A stretch of 64,000 nucleotides of DNA, from positions 39,316,190-39,380,189 of the forward strand of contig CM045761.1 of the NCBI GenBank assembly GCA_025200525.1, in the 5' to 3' direction. A program made the position numbers and the translations under genes. The DNA comes from Camellia lanceoleosa (taxonomy: Eukaryota; Streptophyta; Magnoliopsida; Ericales; Theaceae). The notes below the pieces were generated by a model. The model saw nothing but the letters and a program-made list of their open reading frames with translations. It made no database searches and was not told the DNA's origin. Numbering within the stretch: the first letter of the stretch is position 1; every line of letters starts with the position of its first letter. Below are positions 1-9,839 of the stretch, one piece after another.

Positions 1-293
1 TACCTAATTATGTAACTTAAATAATAAACTAGTCAAAATTAACATATAATTATTTTATTTTTTAGATAAACACGCTATTGGATGAGACATAACTAAGCAT
101 ATTTTATTTTATATTAAAATATAAAGTACACTAACATTATAGTTTTATTTTAATATCTAAAAAAGATATTTATTTATTTTAGTTAAATATTTATATAGTA
201 GGTAGTATGTGGATTTAGTTTGGCATGATGAGTTAGATTTTACAAAGAATATATGAATTCCATAGTTCAGCTAAAAATAATTAGGCCTTGTTT

Positions 294-512
294 GGGAATA
301 GGTTATTTTAATAAGTTTTTAACTTTTTAGCTAAAATGTAAGGTAAAAAAATTAGTATTTTGGAATGACTGTTTAGTTTTTTTTAGAAAAAATGTTTAAA
401 AAGTAAAGAAAAAAGTGAATCTTTGACTTTTTCGTATAGATTATAAACTTTTTAATTTTTTTTAATAATTTTTTGAGTTTTAAGCTAAAGCATTCATATA
501 TCAAACGAGGCC
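294..512. mobile_element. Tourist-like MITE (PIF/Harbinger type)
   Basis: The left end reads GGCCTTGTTTGGGAATAG and the right end, read in reverse complement, starts GGCCTCGTTTGAT, so the two ends form imperfect terminal inverted repeats. The 219-bp element is flanked on both sides by TTA (291-293 and 513-515), the target duplication typical of Tourist-like elements. No coding capacity. Confidence 0.6.
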
Positions 513-590
513 TTAGTATTCAAAAAATAATTTTACTGAAGAAACTAATGCAGTCGTTGAATCCTAAACTATATTTCACAATGCACCAAC

Positions 591-930
591 AAAATTATGA
601 TTATGTCAAAACGAATGTTAGAATTTGACAACAATTTTAGAAAGCCGCCAAATGAAACCTATTGCAACTACATTTTAGTTGTTTTAGCACAATCTTTGGT
701 GGCAAGAATTTTCACACGTTATGCCAGGATATGGGGTTCTTTGGCGAGAATATTTTACATAAAATTATAATTATAGCCAAAACGAAGGTTAGGACTTGGC
801 AACAATTTTAAATAGTCGCCAAATGAAAACTGTACCGACTATATTTTAGTTGTTTTAGCATAATCTTTGATTATGAAAAGATTTCCCGCGTTATGCCAAG
901 ATATGAGGTTCTTGGCGCGAAACTTTTAGC
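591..930. repeat. Imperfect tandem duplication, unit about 170 bp, two copies
   Basis: The sequence beginning 'ttatgtcaaaacgaatgtta' at 601 recurs as 'ttatagccaaaacgaaggtt' at 771, and the similarity continues through 'ttttagttgttttagca' and 'gttatgccaggatatg' in both copies. The phrases 'gccgccaaatg' and 'ttggcga' resemble subterminal repeats of plant CACTA elements, but no CACTA terminus is visible, so the origin is open. Confidence 0.55.
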
Positions 931-1407
931 AACTACGTCTTTATTTTGTCCGCCAATTATAATACTTTTATTAACTAAAGTTTACCACTTAATCTTATAT
1001 TTTCAACGAGATGACAAGTATATTTTTTATAATAAATAAGGACAAATATGTGAAAATAGTATTTTGGCAAGTGCAATTATATTATTGCCAAAACCTTTTG
1101 CAAATGTTTTTAAACCAAACGGTCCGAACACAAATTAAGAAAATCTGAGGCATTAAATAATAAGGCTTCAGCCAATTCATCAATAATCAATAATAATAAA
1201 GAAAAATATGCGTGATTTTACAAAACTACCCCTTATTTAGTCTATTCGAATTTTCTGACCGTTGGGACCCGTTGGGCGACACAAGTTAACGGTTATGCAA
1301 CATTTTCGAAAAAAGAAACTCCCACTCTCAGACACCATCACTTTTTTCCTTCAAATTGAGAAAACCCAAAAAAAACAGACACAAAGTGCAAATCTCAACC
1401 CAAATCA

Positions 1408-2616
1408 ATGGGCTGTGCATCTTCCAAACTCTTCAGGAAAGATCTCAGACAAGAGCTTGTGTTTGGCAATGGTGATTCCACCAACCATGTTGTCTCTCTC
1501 ACTTCAAGCACTTATGGTGTTCTCAAACTTGACAAAGATCAACAACAACAACAACAACAACAACCCGTTTTGATTGAGTCGAAGAAGAGATCGCCGCCTC
1601 GCGAAGAACCCGAAGTCATAAACGCTTGGGAGCTCATGGAGGATCTCGAAGAAGAAGCACCCATTTCGATTCAATCCAAGAAAAGCCCGAATTCGAGGGG
1701 TTTTCTTCGTGGGTTTGCGGATTTGGATACTAGAAGTCCCTTGAAGTTCTTGAATCAGATGGCTTCGCCGAAGAAATTGAAGAGATTCGGAGGGAAAGAG
1801 AATAAGGGGATTGTTAATCGGTTCAATGGCGTGGTGGGTCGATGGGATTATAGCCCGAAAAGGACTTTGAAAGCTTGTAATTTGACAGAGAATTCGAAAA
1901 AAGCATCGCCAAATTTGAGAATTCCAATCAAAGGGTCTGCAACTGATGTGAAATCTGATGATTTGAGGATTGAATCAGGGGTTTTGTCGCGAAGAAGGAG
2001 TTTAGGTCCCATGTTTGATCCAGAATTCGTGGCGTCTTTCGAGAAAGTACTCTCCGAAGAAGAAGAACAGATCAAGAACATGGTCTCTGTAACACCCAGT
2101 TCAAGAAAGGCAAGAATTTTTAGAGATTGTGAGCCTGTTCTCAATTTATTAGAGAAAAAATGCGTGCCGGGTAGTGAAAATACCGTGGTTGTATACACGA
2201 CGACGCTTCGAGGAATTAGGAAGACATTCGAGGATTGCAACAAAGTCAGATCGATCATCGAATCGCACCTTGTTCAGATGTTCGAGCGTGACGTGTCGAT
2301 GGACTCGGGGTTCAAGGAGGAACTGAGGGGACTAATGGGGACAAAGGAAGTGAAAGTCCCACTTGTGTTTGTGAAAGGGAGGTTAATAGGAGGAGCTGAT
2401 GAAATTGTGAGGTTGGAGGAGGAGGGCAAATTGGGAATTTTGTTCGACGGGATTCCGAGGGCGTCAGCTGTGTGCGACGGGTGTGCCGGGATCCGGTTTG
2501 TGATGTGTTTGGATTGCAGTGGGAGTTGTAAGGTGTTGGGTGAGGATGGTAAGAAGACAGTGAAGTGTGGAGAGTGCAATGAGAATGGATTGATCCAATG
2601 CCCTATTTGCTGTTGA
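1408..2616 (+). CDS. Glutaredoxin-like protein with C-terminal cysteine-rich motif
   Basis: Intact single-exon gene for 402 residues. The start MGCASS is a plausible N-myristoylation signal, suggesting membrane attachment. Residues 1-250 are basic and low in complexity, with a run of eight glutamines near residue 47 from a CAA repeat. A glutaredoxin fold spans about residues 258-360: a VVVYTTT strand, the FEDCNKVR helix, the cis-proline strand VKVPLVFV, and RLIGGADEI, the usual glutathione-binding end. The canonical CPYC/CC-type active site is absent and is replaced by LRGIRKTFEDC, as is normal for this plant subfamily (Arabidopsis At5g39865/At3g57070 type). The C-terminus has four CxxC pairs (CDGC, CLDC, CGEC, CPIC), a zinc-binding arrangement like the DnaJ cysteine-rich module. 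Function is inferred to be redox or scaffold related; enzymatic thiol transfer is doubtful without the CxxC. Confidence 0.92.
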   Translation: MGCASSKLFRKDLRQELVFGNGDSTNHVVSLTSSTYGVLKLDKDQQQQQQQQPVLIESKKRSPPREEPEVINAWELMEDLEEEAPISIQSKKSPNSRGFLRGFADLDTRSPLKFLNQMASPKKLKRFGGKENKGIVNRFNGVVGRWDYSPKRTLKACNLTENSKKASPNLRIPIKGSATDVKSDDLRIESGVLSRRRSLGPMFDPEFVASFEKVLSEEEEQIKNMVSVTPSSRKARIFRDCEPVLNLLEKKCVPGSENTVVVYTTTLRGIRKTFEDCNKVRSIIESHLVQMFERDVSMDSGFKEELRGLMGTKEVKVPLVFVKGRLIGGADEIVRLEEEGKLGILFDGIPRASAVCDGCAGIRFVMCLDCSGSCKVLGEDGKKTVKCGECNENGLIQCPICC

Positions 2617-3369
2617 TTCTAAGTTAACAACAATGCTATGTATCACGAAAAAAAAAAAAAAAAAAATCATGAAATTGTGCCCTACTGCCTGCCATAATTT
2701 TGTGACAGATTTCGTAAAACAATTTTCGTGACTCGTAGACTTATTGCTAAGTTAAACTTGCCGGGTTGACTTTAGGCTGACTTGGGTTGTTGGGTTTTAT
2801 AGTTTTTATGATGCTAGTTTTGGTTCTCTTGCTTCTTGTGGAGATAGAAAACTAGGAATTTGATGTGAAAAGTGGGGTTTCTAAAGTGTGTTTTGGTCCC
2901 CCTTTGTGTGTCTGCTGTTGTTTTGAGTGGATATGCCTTTGTATCTTTTGGATATTGGTTTGTTCAATTGATTCTATTTATCTTCATAGTCGAGAAATAT
3001 GACAATTGCAATTGAAATGTTGCAAGCCAAACTCTCACAAAACATTGTGAACTTGTTCAAATTTGAGGATTGAATATGTTTTGTTTTGGAAAAGCTAAGC
3101 ATCAGTAAAATACACCGAAAAGTGTATAAATTTAAATTTAATGTGATGTGAATCACATTTAAAATGAATCTGATTCATACATTTCATTTTCTATTTTTTC
3201 TTTTTTTTTTGGATGAGTAGCAATTGGTGGTTTTGCTTAATTTCTATGAAAATGTTATTTGAAATTGTATGTAGATTTGTTATTTGTCTAGCAGTTGAGT
3301 TCGGTATTCACACCATTCATAGAGATAGTTTACAACTTAGACTCAGATGTGAAGATTCAGTAACACTAA

Positions 3370-3524
3370 TGTTGTGTTTGGATGAGAGATTTGAGAATTT
3401 GGAAAGGGATTTAGAAAAGTTAGGTAAAATGTGAATAAAACATACTTATATTTCACCTAGTTTCACACACCTTTTCCTTTTCTCTTTCTAAATTCCTCCC
3501 CAAATCCTCCAACCAAACATAGCG
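3370..3524. mobile_element. MITE with GTGTTTGGATGA-type inverted ends
   Basis: The left part 'gtgtttggatgagagatttg' is matched in reverse complement by the right part 'caaatcctccaaccaaacat', giving terminal inverted repeats of roughly 30-40 bp with mismatches. The element is about 155 bp long and non-coding. The ends resemble those of the element at 28242-28391, so both may belong to one family. Confidence 0.5.
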
Positions 3525-3793
3525 CAAGTGCATGGAAATAAAACATATAAAAAATATATAAGTAATATAATGTATGATTAAAATTCATTATGGATAGAAT
3601 GTGAGTCATACTTAAAATAAATATCAACCACTTAATATACTTTTTGTATTTTATTTCTATGAACTTAGCACTCTCATATGTTGAAAAACAAAAACAAATA
3701 AAATTGTACTTGACACTGGTATGCATATGGTCTTAGTGTTGGTATGCTCCTAACTTTACTCGTACTTTCTACTCAAATTGAGTAGGAGTTTGA

Positions 3794-4000
3794 GGTTTTG
3801 TTTGGCAAAGTCAAATTGGGACTAAAAAAGTATAAAAGATAAAATAAATTTAATAAGATAAAATGTCACATTCAAGTCATAATTATTTTACTTTTATTTT
3901 CACGAAAGTAAAAAAATCAACCTAAATGAATTTTTTAATCCCAAACTAAAAAGTCTAAACTCAAAAAAACCAATTAAAAATTGTTTTACCAAACCACAAC
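3794..4000. mobile_element. Short MITE, first of two family members
   Basis: The ends are GGTTTTGTTTGGCAAAG and, in reverse complement, GTTGTGGTTTGGTAAAAC. The interior 'agtataaaagataaaataaa' and 'aataagataaaatgtcacat' recurs almost unchanged in the element at 23201-23429, so this is a dispersed repeat family and not chance. Confidence 0.55.
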
Positions 4001-4724
4001 TGTGAAAAAGATTAATTTGAGGTGAAACATTCTAATGAATAAATTCAAATTTAAGTAAATTTGGCAAGTGTCAAATTGGAATGGAAGCTTAGTGAAATGT
4101 TTGGGTAGAAGTGTCAAGGGTTAAGTTTGGACTGTACATAAATTTAAGTAAAAATTTGAATAAAATTCAATTTGATATGAATTCGAGTGAAGGATGATGA
4201 AAAGTGATTTAAATTTAAGTTCTGAGTCTATATTTGAGTGAGAGTTGGAGATATCATTGAGATATTAGTTAATAAAAAAAGGTTAATTAGTCTCATTTAT
4301 ATGAAATTATGAGTCTTATTTCAATAATTTCTTTTTTTTAACCAAAATCCTTAAACATTAAAAAAAAATTAAAACTTGACGAATAACTAATGAGTTAAAA
4401 AGGCTTAACCACATGTGATAGGTTAGCTTTGGTGATACTACATAACATGGTCACTTAACTATATAATGATAAGTTGCCAGCTTATACTAGGTACGGTTCG
4501 TCCAAATCTTGAAAACTTATGCTATTAACCTTGTATGTAGTTGCCTGGATAACTGGCTCCAAAAAATTTGAACCTAAGACATTCAGTATAATACTCAAAT
4601 CTTTGCACTCAACTAAATCCCTTTGAGTAATAAAATGGCTTAATCATAGAGGGGTGATTTCTATGGCTAGGCCCCAAAAAATGAGACATCAGAGATTATA
4701 GTTAGGTGATGTATTATACAATAG

Positions 4725-4990
4725 AGGTATGTTTGATTGGATGGATTAGAATATGGGATTGAGATTATTAATCCGTAGACTCAATTGTCCTATATTGGTT
4801 TTAACATTTTAGTTTAGGATTATTAATCTAATAGATAATTAATCTAACGAATTTGTAGGATTATTAGTAATGGGGTAAGGATGAGATTATTAATCCAATG
4901 GATAATTTATCCAATTAGATAGTGAATACCACACTAATTTGATAGGATTATTCATACATCACTATTAATCATGTGAATCAAACATAACCT
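4725..4990. mobile_element. MITE with AGGTATGTTTGATT ends
   Basis: The left end AGGTATGTTTGATTGGATG pairs with the reverse complement of the right end, AGGTTATGTTTGATTCACAT. The 266-bp interior repeats 'ggattattaatcc'-like phrases. The ends resemble those of the larger element at 21047-21935. Confidence 0.5.
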
Positions 4991-5341
4991 AGAATCACTT
5001 AATCATGTAACAGCAAGTGTAAACTCACACATAGACAAAAATTTAAATCTACATTACTAACAGCAAGTACAATTCACACAAATTAAAAAAATTAACCCTA
5101 CGAACCATATGTGCTACTGTCTAAATAACTCACACCTAAAACCTCGAGATTTATATCCCAAAAATACTTGAGACTCTCTTTTTTTTGGGAACCCTCACAA
5201 TCCTTTAGATTTTAATCATTGGTGTATGTGTGGAGTTCACACCATCAATGGTTAAGATCTAAAAAGAATTGTGGAAGTCCTAAAAAAAAGGTCTAAATCA
5301 TTGTTGATTTATGCCCAAAGGCTTAGTCAACCGAAATTGGG

Positions 5342-5721
5342 GTCACTACTGTGCTAAAGACACAACAATGATCAATTTGAGATACATTATACGTTTATTT
5401 TTATGATTTGAACCGTGCATTTTGTAAGTTTTGTTGAGTGCTTCATGCCTACCAAAAATCATATTAATTGGATATCAATAACTATATGATCGATAACTAA
5501 AAAAATAAACAATGAGTTTTTCTTTTGAGAAATAGCATAAAAAATATACAATTTGATCATATAATTATTGATATTCGATTAATATGATTTTTGGTATGTA
5601 TGAAATACTCAATAAACTTTACAAAATAAACAGTTCAAATCATAAAAATAAATTCATAATGTATCTTAAATTGAGACACAATAATCACTATTGTACCTTT
5701 AGTACAAAACACAGCAGTGAC
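5342..5721. mobile_element. Foldback (hairpin) element with about 150-bp arms
   Basis: The left arm (about 5342-5492) starts GTCACTACTGTG and runs through 'accaaaaatcatattaattg'. The right arm (about 5560-5721) in reverse complement starts GTCACTGCTGTG and contains 'accaaaaatcatattaatcg'. The shared 'tttatttttatgatttgaac' block in both arms confirms long inverted repeats. A transcript would fold into one long hairpin. Non-coding. Confidence 0.65.
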
Positions 5722-6062
5722 TCATTTCCTAATCGACCACACCCTTGGGTTGGGAAATGTTTGGTCCATTCCAGGGTTTTCCAATTCCGGAAATTAGGGT
5801 AAATAAGATTTACGGTAGATTGTCTTTTTTCTCCTATAATTAGTAACACTAGTGAACTCGACAGACCACATGGCACGTTTGGATACCAATCATTAAACTT
5901 CAAATCCAATAACCAATAACCACTTGCCACGCCAACAAACCAAATCCAGATCAAAGTACATTCACACATCACCCTTACAACATCATGACGTGGCAAGCAA
6001 TTACACGTTCCATTCTTTTCACACATATGGTCCCAATAACACCCAATAAAAACTTGCGTTTA

Positions 6063-6070
6063 CACGTGTC
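6063..6070 (+). promoter_or_regulatory. G-box/ABRE-like CACGTGTC
   Basis: CACGTGTC lies about 115 bp upstream of the F-box start codon. Such motifs bind bZIP/bHLH factors in plants; its use here is inferred from position only. Confidence 0.3.
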
Positions 6071-6130
6071 GTGGTAACAGTTTAGGAGGCTCTCATTCTC
6101 ACAGGTTGACAGCGGTCGTTGCCACCATCT

Positions 6131-6132
<2 letters not shown>

Positions 6133-6163
<31 letters not shown>
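6133..6163 (+). repeat. (CT)n microsatellite in the F-box 5'UTR
   Basis: A pure CT run of about 14 units just upstream of the start codon at 6184. CT-rich leaders are common in plant genes and often sit near the transcription start. Confidence 0.75.
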
Positions 6164-6164
<1 letters not shown>

Positions 6165-6183
6165 ACCCATCTGGTTAGGCGTC

Positions 6184-8217
6184 ATGGCTGGGAAGAAAAG
6201 GAGGAAAGTGAAACTGTGAGGTCTTTATCCATGTATATCTCAGTTTTGCTATACATTTTGTATTGATTTCAATTGATTGTTTTTGGGTTCTTCACATAAG
6301 ATCAATCTAGGGTTTTTATAATTCAGTATCATAGAGTGTTTTCCAGTGATTTTTTACTTTGGATCTTTTGAATTGGGTTGAAAAGCTGAATAGTTTTGTG
6401 GGTCTTTTCTCTTTCACTTCCCCTTACTTTCATTTGAATTTTGCAATCTTACAAGTGTATGTTTAGTTGGGTCAAGTGTACATGTGACCTGGACTGGGTT
6501 AGCCAGAAAAAGGTGAGATTCAACAGAATTGTTAATGTAGGACTAAATTCAGTTTCTGGGTAGTTTAGGCTTGGGCTGTTTGAGAGTTACATTTGATTAA
6601 TTGGGATTTCTCACTTGATAATTTTGGGGGTTTTGCTAATTATGTCTACTCAATTGTTTTCTGTTTTTCGCTATTGAACATGTGATCAATTTTGGGTTGG
6701 AAAGAAAAGATTGAGATTCATTTTTGTTGATGGTGTTGTATTGAGTTTGATCATGGCCTCTTTCTGTGTGTGATCAATTTTTATCTAATTGGATCATTTT
6801 CAGAGTCGTCACTAGGTTTTATTAGTGGTCAGTCTCGATTCTGTTACTTTTAGGTTGTTATAGCTATTTTTAGCGTCGTAGCTGGGATTCTATGTGCACT
6901 CGTGGTAAAAGCAATTTTAAGTGTTTGGAAAGTGATTAACACACTACTACACTTTTAATGGGAGCATTTTTATTTATTTTTTTTTTTTTTTCTGTTGCTG
7001 CCCATAGCTTTGACTTATTGAGGGTTTTGTTGTCAGTTACTGCATGTAAACTCATTACTAATATCACCTACCAAGTTTGTTGTTTTAAATCACAACTAAT
7101 CAGAATTGTATGTTTGTAGATTAAGTGAAACGATCATGGATGGCGAAGGAGTTATGACTAGGGAGAAAGAAGTGCAGGGAGAGCAACAAACCTGGTCTGA
7201 GCTTCCAACAGAACTTTTGGAACTGATTATGTCCCACTTAACCTTAAAGGAAAATATTTGTGCTTCTGTGGTGTGCAAGAGATGGTTCCCGATTGCTGTC
7301 TCAGTCCAAGTGGTGAATCAACCCCCATGGATTATGTACTTTCCAAAATTTAGTGACTTGTATGAATTCTATGAACCGGCACAGCGCAAGTCTTATTCCC
7401 TTGAATTACCACGGTTGCACGGATCAAGGGTTTGTTATACTAAAGATGGTTGGTTGCTTCTTTATAGACCCCAAACACACCGTGTTTTCTTCTTCAATCC
7501 CTTTACTCAGGAATTGATCAAATTGCGTCAAATTTGAGATGACTTACCAGATAGTTGCCTTCTCTTCTGCTCCAACTTCTCTGGGATGTATTGTTTTTAC
7601 AGTAAAGCATATCAGTCCCACAGTTGTTGCTATTAGCACCTGTCATCCCGGGGCAACGGAGTGGACCACTGTTAATTACCATAATCGCTTGCCATTTGTC
7701 AGCAGTATTTGGAATAAGCTGGTTTTCTGCAATGGGCTCTTTTATTGTCTGAGTCTTACTGGTTGGCTCGGGGTTTTTGATACGCAAGAGCGTACATGGA
7801 TTATCCGTGTTGTGCCTCCCCCTAAATGCCCTGTGAACTTTTATGCCAAAAATTGGTGGAAGGGCAAGTTTATGGTGGAGCATGAGGGAGATATTTTGTT
7901 ATATACACATGTTGCAGTGAAAACCCTATTGTATTTAAGCTAGATCAGACAAACAAAGTGTGGGAAGAAATGAAAAGCCTTGGTGGTGTGACCTTCTTGC
8001 GAGCTTCTTGTCATCCCAAGCAAGAATAGACCTTTTGGGAATAATGAGAAACAGTATCTACTTCTCTAAAGTTCGTTTCTATGGAAGGAATTGCATATCA
8101 TACTCTCTTGATGAGCGCAGGTACTATCCCCGTAAGCAATGTCATGATTGGGGAGAACAAGATCCATTTGAGAGCATTTGGATTGAACCACCAAAAGACC
8201 GCTCAACCCTCGTTTAA
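6184..8217 (+). CDS. F-box/DUF295 protein, At1g57790-like; reading frame broken three times
   Basis: A 32-nt first coding exon (6184-6215, basic start MAGKKRRKVKL) joins in frame across a GT-AG intron (6216-7119) to the main exon at 7120. The F-box follows (WSELPTELLELIMSHL ... CKRW), which should recruit SKP1 in an SCF ubiquitin ligase, then a DUF295/beta-propeller-type C-terminal half with VFFFNPFTQE and, at the end, RYYPRKQCHDWGEQDPFES. The frame changes near 7527, near 7905 (at an ACACA dinucleotide run) and near 7994 (a CC run where the family alignment suggests CCC). Protein similarity continues straight through each break, so these are small indels and not introns. Either a recent pseudogene or, more likely, consensus errors in the assembly, since two neighbouring genes show the same pattern. 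Substrate unknown. Confidence 0.75.
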
Positions 8218-9835
8218 AGAAGGCTTGGGATGGAGGTGAGAATATTCAAGTGAGTCACTCTCTGTTGTCTATTAGTTATCTTGTTTTATTGTAATTGCAT
8301 TGGGTAGGTTGTCATTGGCAGTTTCAGACAAGAAATTCCACTGGTAGTCCCTTTTGGTCTTGGAAAATCCTCATTATTTTGTTCTCTTCTTGCTCTTATT
8401 TATTTCTAGCTAGTCGGAAAACCAGATTGAGACAAGTTGTGCTCTAGTTCTGGATGTTGTGAATTCTGAATTTTTTATGTAGTGACTGTTGACCACTGAT
8501 CTTCCTCTCTTTTCCATTTTTCCAAGCACCTAATTTACTTGCAATCATGTCAACTTTCATACTGCTGCTCTTTTTTTCTTTGGGTAGTTTTTGTTATGTT
8601 TTTATTATTTTGGTAGAGATTATGATATGTATATACATATACATATATCACACCAGGTCAGCCTACAATCTCATCAATAGCTGTATAACAGTTGTTTGTT
8701 GTGTTGGCCACAATATCCATTATTAAAAGAAAACAGGAAGTATTGGAGATGAATAGAGCACTTGGCATAAATTAGCACTTAATTCTCTGCCAAATGAAAC
8801 CTTATATCATATATGTCGTGCCAATCGACATTCAAATTTTTTTATGATATCCAAAAGGGAAAGCTGGATGGAAATATGCTGTGTCATATGCAAACTTCTC
8901 CATTGTTTTTGTCTTATTTAAAAGCAGGGTAAGTAGTTATCAATCTGTAGGATTGTTCATTGATAACCAAAAGGAAAAGCTCTGACTCCTAACCTAGATG
9001 ATACTCTGTAGTAGGATGTGAAGCTTCCATATTTTTTTTAGTAATTATTTTAATGCCAAGTTTCCTTTAAGAAGCAGGGCTCATTGCTATCAACCTGTAG
9101 TGTTATCTGCTCCTGAATGCCAAACTTAGTGCACCAAATTGGCCCTTAGTTACTTGCTGAATCCAAAAGAATTTTCTCAAATTTTTCCTTCAGATAACCA
9201 ACAGTATGTGAATTGTAACTGATCTGTTTAGATCTGAATGGTAACTGATCTATTTAGATATCAGAACCTTACCACAGTGACATTTGTGAGCATTACAGTT
9301 TGCAGCAAGCAAGTTGTGACATCAAATCATGAACATGGAAAAGCATGTCAAAGTAAGTTGCGATGCTCATCACATGTTGGATTCACTTGGTTGCATGTCT
9401 TAGGCTGGCAACAAGCCAAGGCCACTGACAGCAGCATGTCCTCAGAAGGCTGCAGTGTGTTTTCTAATTGATGGAAACAAGCACAGGCTGTTTCAGTGGT
9501 TTATTCTCAATTAAGTGTTGCTCAATGGCAAGGATTGCTTTATTGCACTGCACTTCTGGACGCTTGTTTGATTGCTATGTGGCCTTGCAAGCTTTTTATG
9601 TGTGGATAGCATTGGCAATAGGCACATTTCCTGGCATGACATTCAAGTGTCTCTGTGTCACTGGTGCAAGACTGCAAGGGAACAATGGTAATGGAAGAAT
9701 TTACTTGGAGATGTTTTGGAAATTCATGGTGCTTGACTACTCAAGGGGTAATTAGGCAATTGGCATGAGTCTGAGGTTTTCTACTGGGAGGAAAACAACA
9801 TAATGAGCAATAGCTGTCATGATAGACAGATTGGA
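8218..9835. other. 3' region of the F-box gene and non-coding sequence
   Basis: Probably the F-box 3'UTR followed by non-coding DNA. Open frames at 9238-9471 and 9468-9755 show no domain and are not accepted. A (TA)n stretch lies near 8627-8648. Confidence 0.45.
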
Positions 9836-9839
9836 ATTT

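Larger units (their letters stand above)
1..1140. other. AT-rich intergenic region upstream of the glutaredoxin gene
   Basis: No coding sequence is supported here. The stretch holds one short inverted-repeat element (294-512) and one imperfect tandem duplication (about 591-930), both listed separately. The rest is AT-rich sequence without recognisable structure. Confidence 0.6.
2617..6130. other. Intergenic region with several small transposons
   Basis: No gene is supported. It begins with the 3'UTR of the glutaredoxin gene, which contains a poly(A) tract near 2648. Four inverted-repeat elements (3370-3524, 3794-4000, 4725-4990, 5342-5721) are listed separately. Short open frames such as 3213-3434 show no protein features. 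Confidence 0.6.

Noticed and set aside
9238..9755. Two adjacent plus-strand ORFs of 77 and 95 codons
   Set aside because: No domain, no splice context, no start context; just upstream of the LINE remnant.
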